Shown here one piece after another: positions 16,877-25,674 of a stretch of 64,000 nt of DNA; the first letter of the stretch is position 1; the number at the start of each line of letters is the position of its first letter. Origin of the DNA: Cyclobacterium plantarum. GTDB lineage: Bacteria > Bacteroidota > Bacteroidia > Cytophagales > Cyclobacteriaceae. Under the pieces are notes generated by a model. The model saw nothing but the letters and a program-made list of their open reading frames with translations, made no database searches and was not told where the DNA came from. Location of the stretch: the NCBI RefSeq assembly GCF_011290685.1, contig NZ_JAANYN010000008.1, positions 50,107-114,106 on the forward strand, in the 5' to 3' direction. A program made the translations under genes and the position numbers.

Positions 16877-18326
16877 TTTCTATTTGCTTTATTCCTGATG
16901 CAGAAGGAATGCTCAGAATGTCTGAAACGAAAAAGGCGAGGGCTTCTTTTTCTTCCATACCCGGCTCTTCCTCCAGCATGTCAGGTTTAAAATACTGGTC
17001 TATGAAATGTGTGGTAAAGGTACCGTTTACAAAAGCCTCTTGCTGCATTACCCAACTGCAAAAGCCGAGCGTATTTTTGACCCCATGTATTTTAAATTCA
17101 CCGATAGCTCTTTTCATTTTGTCAATGGTGCTGCTCCTGTCCTCCGCATACACTATTAATTTCCCAATCAGCGGATCATAAAAAATGGGTATTTCCATAC
17201 CTTCTTCGTATCCGATATCTACCCTTATTCCGGGTCCTTCTGGTTTTTTGAAGACCTGCAATGATCCGGTATCAGGTAAGAATTGATTTTTAGGGTCTTC
17301 GGCGTATACCCTTATTTCCATGGCGTTTCCTCTGATTTTCAGGTCATTTTGTGACCATGGCAGTGCTTTTCCTTCAGCAATGTTGATCTGGGCTTTTACC
17401 AAATCAATACCGGTTATGCATTCCGTTACCGGATGCTCTACCTGAAGCCTTGTGTTCATTTCCAGAAAATAAAAATTCTGATCCCTATCTAAGATGAATT
17501 CTACCGTTCCGGCTCCGGTATAGTTACAAGCTTTGGCCACCAATATGGCCGCATCACCCATGGCCTTTCTGGTCGCCGGGCTAATGGAAGGGGATGGCGC
17601 CTCCTCTATTACTTTTTGATGGCGACGTTGCACGGAACATTCCCGGTCGAATAAATGGAGGGTATGCCCTTGCTGGTCAGCCAGTATTTGAATTTCTACA
17701 TGTTTGGGTGATTGGATAAATTTTTCCAAAAAAACGGCAGCATCTCCAAATGCACTTTTGGCTTCTCCCATGGCCCGTGATAATTCTTCCCCTAAATCCG
17801 CCGGATGGTGAACAATGCGCATGCCCTTTCCTCCTCCTCCGGCACTTGCTTTGATCATCAAAGGAAATCCTATTTTGCGGGCAGCTCTATCCGCTTCATC
17901 CAGGTCAGTAACTGAAGCAGTGGTTCCGGGAACCAGAGGGATATCAAATGCTGCTACCGCTTTTTTTGCTGCCAGTTTGTCGCCCATGGTGGCAATGGCC
18001 TGCGGTGTGGGGCCAATAAACAACAAACCTGCTTCGCTTACCCTTTGGGCAAAGGCAGCATTTTCCGATAGAAAACCATATCCCGGATGAATGGCGTCCA
18101 CATCAAACTTTTTTGCAGCCTGGAGGATGGCATCCTGGTTCAGGTAGGATTGGGATGCCGGGGGAGGACCAATACAGACGGCCTGGTCTGCAAACCTGAC
18201 ATGAGGAGCGAAAACATCCGCTTCGCTGAAAATGGCCAGGGTTTTGATTCCCATTTCTTTGGCTGTTCTCATGATACGGAGACTAATTTCACCCCGATTG
18301 GCTACCAAAAGTTTTTTAATTTTCAC
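16836..18326 (-). CDS. Acyl-CoA carboxylase biotin carboxylase subunit
   Basis: 496 residues. The ATP-grasp core shows the KASAGGGGKGMR loop and the EMNTRLQVEHPVTE catalytic motif; the C-terminal carboxylase domain is complete. It carboxylates biotin on a carrier protein with ATP and bicarbonate. The LQVEHPVTE form and the length (AccC is usually about 450) are nearer to propionyl- or methylcrotonyl-CoA carboxylase alpha subunits, but the attached biotin-carrier domain is missing and the tail ends in a lysine-rich stretch. No carrier or carboxyltransferase gene is adjacent. Biotin carboxylase genes near pxpABC are common in other bacteria; the meaning is not known. Confidence 0.85.
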   Translation of the reverse strand: MKIKKLLVANRGEISLRIMRTAKEMGIKTLAIFSEADVFAPHVRFADQAVCIGPPPASQSYLNQDAILQAAKKFDVDAIHPGYGFLSENAAFAQRVSEAGLLFIGPTPQAIATMGDKLAAKKAVAAFDIPLVPGTTASVTDLDEADRAARKIGFPLMIKASAGGGGKGMRIVHHPADLGEELSRAMGEAKSAFGDAAVFLEKFIQSPKHVEIQILADQQGHTLHLFDRECSVQRRHQKVIEEAPSPSISPATRKAMGDAAILVAKACNYTGAGTVEFILDRDQNFYFLEMNTRLQVEHPVTECITGIDLVKAQINIAEGKALPWSQNDLKIRGNAMEIRVYAEDPKNQFLPDTGSLQVFKKPEGPGIRVDIGYEEGMEIPIFYDPLIGKLIVYAEDRSSTIDKMKRAIGEFKIHGVKNTLGFCSWVMQQEAFVNGTFTTHFIDQYFKPDMLEEEPGMEEKEALAFFVSDILSIPSASGIKQIENGSPSKWKKRKNN

Positions 18327-18405
18327 AGGTCAGGTTTTCATGGTGCATCACGAATTAAACAAATATGCACTATAAAAGAAAGGATTTACCAAAAGTCCCT
18401 GTAAT

Positions 18406-18437
18406 TTTGGGGAAGCCGCTTAAAAACATTACTTTTG
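18406..18437 (+). promoter_or_regulatory. Bacteroidota-type promoter
   Basis: TTTG (18406-18409), a 20-bp spacer, then TACTTTTG (18430-18437), an exact match to TTTG-N-TAnnTTTG. It lies 54 bp before the TTG start of the oxoamine synthase gene. Confidence 0.65.
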
Positions 18438-18491
18438 AGGGTTTAAATCATCGATCTAAAGATATTTGTTATACAGTAAAGTCGTTACAAG

Positions 18492-19742
18492 TTGGATATA
18501 TTTGAAAAACTGAACACAAATCTGGGTCCTTTGGGAAAGCATTCCGAATTATCGGAAGGTTATTTTATGTTTCCTAAGCTTGAGGGTGAAATAGCTCCCC
18601 GAATGAAGTTTATGGGAAAAGAAGTACTTACCTGGAGCCTTAATAATTATTTGGGGTTGGGAAACCACCCGGAAGTGAGAAAAGCGGATGAAGAAGCTGC
18701 CAAAAAATGGGGCGCGGCTTATCCCATGGGAGCAAGGATGATGTCCGGGAATACCGACCTCCATGAAAAACTGGAGCATGAACTGGCGGAATTTGTTGGT
18801 AAAGAAAAAGCCTACCTGCTCAACTATGGTTATCAGGGGATCATGAGTGTGATAGATTCTCTGATCGACCGAAAGGATGTGATCGTCTATGATGGAGAAT
18901 GTCATGCCTGTATCATTGATGCACTGAGAATGCATATGGGAAAGCGCTTTGTCTTTCCCCACAATGACATGGAAAGCTTTGGAAAACAACTTGTTAGAGC
19001 GGAAAAACTTACCCGGGTCACAGGAGGTGGAATTCTGGTAATTACCGAAGGTGTATTTGGAATGACCGGAGATATGGGTAACTTGAAGGATATTGTTGCC
19101 TTTAAGGAAAAATTTCAATTCAGGCTATTGGTAGACGATGCACATGGTTTTGGCACCATGGGAAAAACCGGTGCAGGCAGCGGTGAAGAGCAGGGTGTAC
19201 AGGATCAGGTAGATCTATATTTTTCTACTTTTGCCAAATCCATGGCCAGTATTGGCGCATTTATTGCAGGTGATGCAAAAATAGTGCATTACTTAAAATA
19301 TAACATGCGTTCTCAAATATTTGCCAAAGCTTTGCCGTTGATAATGGTGGAAGGTGGCTTGAAGCGCCTGGAGATGCTAAAAAACAGACCTGAATTCAGG
19401 GAAAATCTTTGGAAGATTGTCAATGCATTGCAAAATGGATTAAAGGAAAAAGGTTTCAGTATTGGAAAGACCAATTCACCGGTGACCCCTGTAGTATTGA
19501 ACGGAACGGTAGGAGAGGCGGCAACATTGAGTAAAGACCTTAGAGAAAATTATAATATTTTCTGTTCGGTTGTTATTTATCCTGTAATTCCAAAAGGAAT
19601 GATCATATTGCGATTGATTCCTACAGCAGTGCATTCACTGGCAGATGTGGAAGAAACCATTGCTGCATTTGAGGCAATTAAAGGTAAATTGAGCAGTGGA
19701 TTTTATAAAACCACAGCACTGGCCACTTCATTTGGCGAATAA
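18492..19742 (+). CDS. PLP-dependent alpha-oxoamine synthase (serine palmitoyl- or cysteate acyltransferase-like)
   Basis: 416 residues starting at a TTG codon. The aspartate of DDAHGFG and the Schiff-base lysine in TFAKSMASIGAF mark the alpha-oxoamine synthase family, which condenses an amino acid with an acyl thioester and releases CO2. The opening (GYFMFPKLEGEIAPRM, then WSLNNYLGLGNHPEVRKA) resembles a conserved Bacteroidota group. Members of that group are taken to be serine palmitoyltransferases or the cysteate acyltransferases that make the sulfonolipid capnine. Which amino acid is used cannot be told here. A good promoter lies upstream; the histone H1-like gene follows after 96 bp. Confidence 0.8.
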   Translation: MDIFEKLNTNLGPLGKHSELSEGYFMFPKLEGEIAPRMKFMGKEVLTWSLNNYLGLGNHPEVRKADEEAAKKWGAAYPMGARMMSGNTDLHEKLEHELAEFVGKEKAYLLNYGYQGIMSVIDSLIDRKDVIVYDGECHACIIDALRMHMGKRFVFPHNDMESFGKQLVRAEKLTRVTGGGILVITEGVFGMTGDMGNLKDIVAFKEKFQFRLLVDDAHGFGTMGKTGAGSGEEQGVQDQVDLYFSTFAKSMASIGAFIAGDAKIVHYLKYNMRSQIFAKALPLIMVEGGLKRLEMLKNRPEFRENLWKIVNALQNGLKEKGFSIGKTNSPVTPVVLNGTVGEAATLSKDLRENYNIFCSVVIYPVIPKGMIILRLIPTAVHSLADVEETIAAFEAIKGKLSSGFYKTTALATSFGE

Positions 19743-19838
19743 ATGGAGAAAAAGCTACTATAACTGTAGATTTATAAACATTTTAACTATATTGAATCAA
19801 AAATTAATCTTATCATCAACCTTAATTAACTTTTAATT

Positions 19839-20012
19839 ATGAACAGATTTAGTGAAATCAAAGATCTTATTATGTCGCTGGAAGCTGATTTTGAAAAATT
19901 CTACGACAAGAAGAATCAAGCAGCTGGCACCCGGGTAAGGAAAGGAATGCAAGATTTGAAAAATTTGGCACAGGATATCCGAAAAGAAGTTCAAGACATC
20001 AAGAATACTTAA
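19839..20012 (+). CDS. Histone H1-like protein (Hc1 type), 57 residues
   Basis: A short gene of 57 codons. The sequence has an acidic, helical first half (SLEADFEKFYDKKNQAAG) and a basic RVRKGMQDLKNLAQDIRKE second half, closely matching the small Bacteroidota histone H1-like (Histone_HC1) proteins. It probably binds DNA without sequence preference and helps pack the nucleoid. The start is the ATG at 19839, after an A/T-rich leader. A strong terminator begins 10 bp past the stop. It could be co-transcribed with the upstream oxoamine synthase gene, but the 96-bp gap may hold its own promoter. Confidence 0.85.
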   Translation: MNRFSEIKDLIMSLEADFEKFYDKKNQAAGTRVRKGMQDLKNLAQDIRKEVQDIKNT

Positions 20013-20021
20013 GATTTAAAT

Positions 20022-20060
20022 AAAAAAAGAGGGCTGTATTTAAACAGCCCTCTTTTTTTT
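20022..20060. terminator. Bidirectional terminator between the histone-like gene and dapA
   Basis: A perfect 10-bp stem AGAGGGCTGT (20028-20037) pairs with ACAGCCCTCT (20044-20053), loop of 6. It is flanked by an A run on the left and a T run on the right, so it can stop transcripts from both convergent genes. The T run reaches the dapA stop codon. Confidence 0.9.
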
Positions 20061-20953
20061 CACTCCAGGTGTGGAGAGTAAAATTGTTTGGTATTGACTT
20101 TTTCCGCTGCCGTTTTTATTCTCTGGCTTAAATCAGGAGATGCTTTTAGCAAGGGCAACCTCACATGATCCTCACAAATGCCCAAATGCTTCATCAAACA
20201 TTTCACACCTACAGGATTACTTTCCTCATACATCAGCGGGTTAATTTCCAATAAGCTGAATGTTCCTTTTTTAGAGTAGGTAGCATTGCCATGAATAATG
20301 GAACCCATTATTTCAGGATAGGCATTGGCAATGACCGAAATTACTCCTTCTGCTCCAATACTGCGCATTAAGGTGGTGATCATATCATCTCCTGAAATCA
20401 ACAAAAAGTCATCTGGCTTATCCTTGGCTATGCGCATACATTGTTCCAGGTTTCCGCTGGCCTCTTTTACGCCAACAATATTCGGATGTTGGGCCAGTTT
20501 CAGACTGGTTTGGTAAGTCAGGTTTGAAGCGGTTCTTCCGGGAACATTATAAAGGATTACCGGAACGGGACAGTGATCTGCGATTTTGCTGTAATGAGCA
20601 ATGATTCCAGGCTGACTGGGTTTATTGTAGTAGGGACTTACCGACAAGATGGCATCTATGTCCGAGAAATCGATTTTTTCCATCTCATTCAGGACATTTT
20701 GGGTATTGTTTCCACCGAGTCCGTAAACAATTGGTAGTCGTGATCGATTTACCTTTTTGGTGAATGCCAGTACCTGCATTTTCTCGGTTTCGGATAGGGT
20801 GGCAGATTCTCCGGTGGTACCTTGAACTACCAGGTAATCCACATTGCCGTGAATTACATGTTCAATTACTTTTTCCAAAGCCGGAAAATCAATAGTTCCG
20901 TCTTCATAAAAAGGCGTTACCAATGCTACACCGGTACCTTTGAATTTTTCCAT
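20060..20953 (-). CDS. dapA: 4-hydroxy-tetrahydrodipicolinate synthase
   Basis: 297 residues. The Schiff-base lysine is in IVGVKEASGNLEQ, the catalytic tyrosine in ILYNVPGRT, and the N-terminal GTTGESATLS motif is complete. DapA condenses pyruvate with aspartate semialdehyde in the first committed step of lysine and diaminopimelate synthesis. It is the last gene of a ligA-DUF6913-dapA operon: the upstream gene ends only 4 bp before its start. The length is that of the family (about 290-300). Confidence 0.95.
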   Translation of the reverse strand: MEKFKGTGVALVTPFYEDGTIDFPALEKVIEHVIHGNVDYLVVQGTTGESATLSETEKMQVLAFTKKVNRSRLPIVYGLGGNNTQNVLNEMEKIDFSDIDAILSVSPYYNKPSQPGIIAHYSKIADHCPVPVILYNVPGRTASNLTYQTSLKLAQHPNIVGVKEASGNLEQCMRIAKDKPDDFLLISGDDMITTLMRSIGAEGVISVIANAYPEIMGSIIHGNATYSKKGTFSLLEINPLMYEESNPVGVKCLMKHLGICEDHVRLPLLKASPDLSQRIKTAAEKVNTKQFYSPHLE

Positions 20954-20957
20954 TGTA

Positions 20958-21452
20958 TTAATTGATCTGCTTTAAATATTTTATCAATAATGCCGTACCT
21001 GACTGGATATCTTTTTCTTCCTTGTTTAACATCAGGTCCAAATAGGGCTTTAACTCATCACTGAAAAACCCCATGCTATAAGACGCAGACTGTAACTGTA
21101 GCAGATAGAGGGTGAAGTAATTCAGTTTCTCAGAAGTAAAAATAATCAAATCTGGTTTAAGGGAAAGTAATTGATTTAGTTTTTCTCCTGGTTTACCAAA
21201 TAAAGTAAAATCTTTATAGGAAAATGCCTGTTCATCTACAGAATTTTCATCATAATAATTTCCCAAGACCTTTATATCTTTGTTCAGGTGTTCGTGAATT
21301 ATTGCTGTTATTTTTTCTATTTCTTCTTTGTTGTTGGCTAGAATTCCAATGGTTTTGATATTTTCTATGTGAAGTAAGATGGACTTTTGGGTCTTCTTTT
21401 TCTTTGGTTTTTCCAAAGCATTTTTAACAAAATATTCCCTTACCCATTTCAT
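20958..21452 (-). CDS. DUF6913-like protein
   Basis: 164 residues, cytoplasmic, lysine-rich at the N-terminus (KNALEKPKKKKTQKS). The middle has alternating strands and helices (ENIKTIGILANNKEE, then LKPDLIIFTSEKLNYFTLYL). This layout fits a small Bacteroidota family found next to dapA, which I recognise as DUF6913 with moderate confidence. No catalytic motif is seen and no function is known. It lies between ligA (19-bp gap) and dapA (4-bp gap), so it is surely expressed with them. Confidence 0.65.
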   Translation of the reverse strand: MKWVREYFVKNALEKPKKKKTQKSILLHIENIKTIGILANNKEEIEKITAIIHEHLNKDIKVLGNYYDENSVDEQAFSYKDFTLFGKPGEKLNQLLSLKPDLIIFTSEKLNYFTLYLLQLQSASYSMGFFSDELKPYLDLMLNKEEKDIQSGTALLIKYLKQIN

Positions 21453-21471
21453 TGTTTGTCTATTTATTAAT

Positions 21472-23940
21472 CTATTTGGTTGAACACATTTTAAGGAATT
21501 CTTCTTCGCTTATCAAAGGAATCCCTAATTTTACTGCCTTTTCTTTCTTGCTTGGTCCCATCTCTTCGCCTTCAATGATGAAATCCAGATTTTTGGAAAC
21601 CGATTTGCTGTATGACCCACCGTGGGCTTCAATAAAATCTATGATTTCATCTCTTTTAAAATGGTTCAATTTTCCGGAGGCAAGTATTTTTTTACCGGCT
21701 AGCCGTTGGCTTTCATTTTTTCTTTCTTCTTCGATTAACTCAAACCGAAGTCCTTTTTCTTTCAAATGCCTGATGATGTGCTGATTTCTTTTATTCGAGA
21801 AAAATGTCCTGATGCTGTGCACCAAGGTTTCTCCTACACCATTGATTTGCAATAGGGCATCATCCGTTGCATTTTCAAGTTCATCTATATGCCTAAAATG
21901 CCTGGCCAACAAGATAGCTGTATTTTCACCAATATTTCTTATCCCCAGGGCAAACAGCACTTTTGGAAATGGCTGGGAAAGAGAAAGTCTGATGCCTTCC
22001 ATCATGTTTTTAATCACACCTTCCTGAAAAGTGCTTCCTTTCAGCTTATTGATTGCTTCTTCGGCATGCTCTGGTACATTCAGTTTGCCATGGATGATCA
22101 GGTCATGGAGGCTGCTTTTATTTTTGGATATTTTCAACATTTCTTCCACGCTGATATCGGACGAAGGCATCAAAACGAATAGTACAAAAGCAAGGGGTAC
22201 AAAATCATCTATATTATCCAAGCTCTGGTTGTGGATCAATTCAAGCAGGTTTTTGAGGCGTTGTTCGCTTTCTTGGGATTTTCTTCCCTTGTTTTGATGG
22301 CTATCTAAAAATAAACTGATTTTTTCTTCCTGACTGCTCGTTTCGTGAAACTGTAGAAATTCTTCTATTTCCTTTAAGGTGACCTGATGGGTCAGGGCAT
22401 ACAAGGTTTTTTTAAGGCTCACGTACAAATGTCCGTCACTGTTCTTGGTATACTGGTCATCTGAGATTTCCAGCCCCAGCAAATCATCTTTTTTACCGGG
22501 TAAATCATAGAGATCAGAGGGGTCTTTTACATATCCCTGCTCCACAAGTGCGCGCAATCTTTCGGTGCCCAGCGAATCGATATCCATGGCCCTTTTGGAA
22601 ACAAAATGTTCGATCCTTCCTAAGACTTGTGGAGGGCAACCGGATTCATTAGGGCAAAAATGTTTGGCTTCTCCTTCTTTTCTTTCCAGAGGTGTACCAC
22701 ATTCAGGGCAAGCATCAATGTAAATGATGGGTTTACTGTTTTTTGCCCTGCTTTCGGTAACGACCTGCGTAATTTTTGGAATAATTTCTCCTCCTTTTTC
22801 CACCAGCACCGTGTCGCCTTCATGCAGGCCAAGTCTTTCAATTTCATTGGCATTGTGCAGGGAAGCCCTTTTGACGGTGGTCCCTGCTAAAGAGACAGGT
22901 GATAAATTGGCCACTGGGGTGATGGCGCCGGTTCTGCCAACCTGATAAGTAATGGAAAGTAAAGTTGCGGCAGCGCTTTCTGCCTGGTACTTGTAGGCAA
23001 TGGCCCACTTTGGGATTTTGGCCGTAAAGCCAAGTTCCTCCTGCTGGTGGTAATCATTTACCTTGAGCACCACTCCATCAGTTTCTACAGGCAAATCATG
23101 TCTTTTGTCCCGCCATTCATCGATATAGGCCATAACTTCATCCAGGCTTTGGCAGTTTCGGAAAGTAGGAGAAACGTTGAAGCCCCAATGTTGTAGTTTT
23201 TCTATGGCCTCATGCTGTTTGGACATGGACAAATCATCCGCTATCAACTGGTATACGTAACAATTTAGTCTTCTTTTTGCCACCACGGAGGAGTCTTGCA
23301 TTTTCAAAGTGCCGGATGCGGCATTTCTTGGATTGGCCAGCAAATTTTCTCCCCTGCGCTTTCGTTCCTGGTTGATTTTTTCAAAACCTTTTTTAGGTAA
23401 AAATATTTCACCCCTTACTTCTAAATAAGGTGGAAGGCTTTTTTGATCCTTTATGCTTAATGGAACCGTGCGAATCGTTTTTACATTTGCTGTCACCACA
23501 TCTCCTTTATACCCATCACCTCTGGTGACCGCCCGGATAAGCTGCCCCTGATCATACACCAGGCTAATCGCCACTCCATCAAATTTTAATTCGCAAAAGT
23601 ACTCATAGTCCCTGTGTCCCAAACCCTTTGCAACCCGCTCATCAAAGGCCATCAATTCTTCTTTGGAGTAGGTGTTTCCGAGTGAAAGCATACGTACAGC
23701 GTGTGTTGCCGTTTCAAAATTTTTGGTGATGCTTCCTCCAACCCGCTGCGTGGGACTATCTGTTTTTTTAAGTTCCGGATATTGATTTTCCAGCTTGATC
23801 AACTCCGCTAAAAGTTGATCGAATTCATAATCACTGACAATAGACCGATCTTCCTGGTAATACAGGTGATTGTGGTAATTGATGGTTTGCGTCAAATCAA
23901 CCATCCGTTTTTCTGCTTCTTCCCTGCTTGGTTTATTCAT
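21472..23940 (-). CDS. ligA: NAD-dependent DNA ligase with a large insertion
   Basis: 822 residues against a usual 660-700. In order: the Ia domain, the nucleotidyltransferase core with the AMP-accepting lysine K119 in CELKFDGVAIS, the OB domain, the four-cysteine zinc finger (CPECG and a second pair near residue 425), the helix-hairpin-helix domain and a C-terminal BRCT domain (GKKILASGKL). About 144 residues (492-635) are inserted between LLGLE and STFQEGVIKNMMEGI at the start of the HhH domain. The core is otherwise complete, so activity is expected. A minus-strand TACATTTG box (23966-23973) lies 26 bp upstream, without a clear -33 element. It is the first gene of the operon. Confidence 0.95.
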   Translation of the reverse strand: MNKPSREEAEKRMVDLTQTINYHNHLYYQEDRSIVSDYEFDQLLAELIKLENQYPELKKTDSPTQRVGGSITKNFETATHAVRMLSLGNTYSKEELMAFDERVAKGLGHRDYEYFCELKFDGVAISLVYDQGQLIRAVTRGDGYKGDVVTANVKTIRTVPLSIKDQKSLPPYLEVRGEIFLPKKGFEKINQERKRRGENLLANPRNAASGTLKMQDSSVVAKRRLNCYVYQLIADDLSMSKQHEAIEKLQHWGFNVSPTFRNCQSLDEVMAYIDEWRDKRHDLPVETDGVVLKVNDYHQQEELGFTAKIPKWAIAYKYQAESAAATLLSITYQVGRTGAITPVANLSPVSLAGTTVKRASLHNANEIERLGLHEGDTVLVEKGGEIIPKITQVVTESRAKNSKPIIYIDACPECGTPLERKEGEAKHFCPNESGCPPQVLGRIEHFVSKRAMDIDSLGTERLRALVEQGYVKDPSDLYDLPGKKDDLLGLEISDDQYTKNSDGHLYVSLKKTLYALTHQVTLKEIEEFLQFHETSSQEEKISLFLDSHQNKGRKSQESEQRLKNLLELIHNQSLDNIDDFVPLAFVLFVLMPSSDISVEEMLKISKNKSSLHDLIIHGKLNVPEHAEEAINKLKGSTFQEGVIKNMMEGIRLSLSQPFPKVLFALGIRNIGENTAILLARHFRHIDELENATDDALLQINGVGETLVHSIRTFFSNKRNQHIIRHLKEKGLRFELIEEERKNESQRLAGKKILASGKLNHFKRDEIIDFIEAHGGSYSKSVSKNLDFIIEGEEMGPSKKEKAVKLGIPLISEEEFLKMCSTK

Positions 23941-24056
23941 TAAAAAAGATATAACTATCTACTTTCAAATGTACAGTTTTTGCCCAAAATAACCTGATGG
24001 CATTTTGAAATTAGATCAATGTTTTCAAGTTTTTATTTCGATGGTATAACAATCAT

Positions 24057-24260
24057 TTAGTCCTCATCCAAAAATGCCTGTTTGATTTCCTCTTCTGTCA
24101 TCTTTAATTTCTTCTTACATACTTTTACCAGCTGACTGGCTTCTTTTACCAATTGCGTCAGTTCATCCATCCCCTGATCTTCTTCTTCCAGTTTAGCTAC
24201 AATCATTTCCAATCTCTTCAGGGCTTCATCGTAGCCTGGCTCATCCTTCTTTTTATTCAT
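24057..24260 (-). CDS. xseB: Exodeoxyribonuclease VII small subunit
   Basis: 67 residues, typical of XseB: an all-helical protein with YDEALKRLEMIVAKLEEED and a later EASQLVKVCKKKLKMTEEEI. It binds the large subunit to form the nuclease that cuts single-stranded DNA to acid-soluble oligonucleotides. Its start overlaps the xseA stop by 4 bp (ATGA), so translation is coupled. Confidence 0.93.
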   Translation of the reverse strand: MNKKKDEPGYDEALKRLEMIVAKLEEEDQGMDELTQLVKEASQLVKVCKKKLKMTEEEIKQAFLDED

Positions 24261-25561
24261 TTTTGCTCTAATTTTTTGATAATAGATGTGATTTTCCTTT
24301 TTTGGCTAAAGGTTACCAATTCATCCCCTTCCTGAAGGCTCAGAAACTGAATGGGCATGCCATCCTTTTCAGTTTTGGTGTACCCTCTTGATAACAGATA
24401 ATCCGGATTCAACCTGTTCAGGTTTTTTTCCAGCTGGTTCAATTTATCGTGGGCTTTGATGGTGCAGGACTGGGTTGCTTTATGCAGGTATTTTTGATTA
24501 TTGTCAACCTTAATTTTGTCTTTTTCAACTTTATGCAATGCCGCACGCATGGATTGTTGGGACAGGCGGTCTAAAAAAAGGGTTTTCTCATTCACTTTAC
24601 TTTGAAATAGATTCTTCAAGAGATGTGTTTTGTCCATTATGCCTTCTGACTCCTGTTTTATCCTACTTTGGACAAATCTTTCGATGCTGATCAGTTTGTG
24701 TTGAAGGTTTTCTTCAAATTCCCGGAATCCGGATAAAATAAAGCTGGCAACGGCCGTCGGGGTTTTAAGCTGGGTATGTGCTACCAGATCAGCTATAGAC
24801 TCATCCCTTTCATGTCCGATGCCGGTTACTACAGGCAGGGCTGCATTGGCGATGGCTTTGGCCAATTCATATTCGTCAAAGCAGTCAAAATCCGTCTGTG
24901 CACCTCCGCCGCGGATCAATACCAATAGATCGAAGGCAGGACTTGCCGTTTCAATTTGTTGGATGGCAGCAGTGATTTCTGCGGCTGCTGACTTGCCCTG
25001 CATAGCAGCCTGATATAACTGATAATGAACCTTATAACCATGATGGTTTTGGTCCAATTGATTGATAAAATCTCCATAACCAGCAGCTGTAACCGAACTG
25101 ATAATGGCAATTTTCTGGCTTACTGCCGGCAAGACAAATTGTCTGTTCAGATCAATTAAACTTTCTGATTTTAACCGGTCAATTACCTCCTGTCTCTTTC
25201 TTGCTCTTTCTCCAAGGGTGAAATTGGGATCAATATCTTTGATAACCAGACTGATGCCGTAAAGTTCGTGAAACTGAACATTGACCAGTGCAAGGATATT
25301 CATGCCACTTTTTAATGGCTGGCCCGTAGTGCCCTGAAACTTGTTTTTTATGGCTTGATAGGTGTAGGCCCATATATTCCCTCTCATTTTTGCCCGAATC
25401 TCGCCATCTGTTTTTTCCACCAGGTCCAAATAGGCATGCCCCCTGACAGCTTCTCTCAGTTCGCCAATTTCCGCAATGACCCAATAAGTAGGAGAGAGCT
25501 GTTTGTCCAGGCATTCCTTAATGATGGTATTCAGGGAAAATAATGTAATGGCTTGCTGCAT
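24257..25561 (-). CDS. xseA: Exodeoxyribonuclease VII large subunit
   Basis: 434 residues from the ATG at 25561 (MQQAITLFSLN), which gives a normal XseA N-terminus; an ATG five codons upstream is also possible. The N-terminal OB domain (VIAEIGELREAVRGHAYLDL) is followed by the catalytic domain with LLVLIRGGGAQTDFDCFDEY and GIGHERDESIADLVA. A long helical region rich in Lys and Gln comes next, then a C-terminal segment with SRGYTKTEKDG. The enzyme degrades single-stranded DNA from either end in repair and recombination. It is coupled to xseB. Confidence 0.94.
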   Translation of the reverse strand: MQQAITLFSLNTIIKECLDKQLSPTYWVIAEIGELREAVRGHAYLDLVEKTDGEIRAKMRGNIWAYTYQAIKNKFQGTTGQPLKSGMNILALVNVQFHELYGISLVIKDIDPNFTLGERARKRQEVIDRLKSESLIDLNRQFVLPAVSQKIAIISSVTAAGYGDFINQLDQNHHGYKVHYQLYQAAMQGKSAAAEITAAIQQIETASPAFDLLVLIRGGGAQTDFDCFDEYELAKAIANAALPVVTGIGHERDESIADLVAHTQLKTPTAVASFILSGFREFEENLQHKLISIERFVQSRIKQESEGIMDKTHLLKNLFQSKVNEKTLFLDRLSQQSMRAALHKVEKDKIKVDNNQKYLHKATQSCTIKAHDKLNQLEKNLNRLNPDYLLSRGYTKTEKDGMPIQFLSLQEGDELVTFSQKRKITSIIKKLEQK

Positions 25562-25674
25562 GCCACAAATAAACAAAAAAAATAAGGATTGGAAATCAAA
25601 AAGGCAGACCTAAGACAGGTATTTTACATGATGCCAGGTAGGGAAAACAAAATAATCAATTTATTTCAAGCTGT

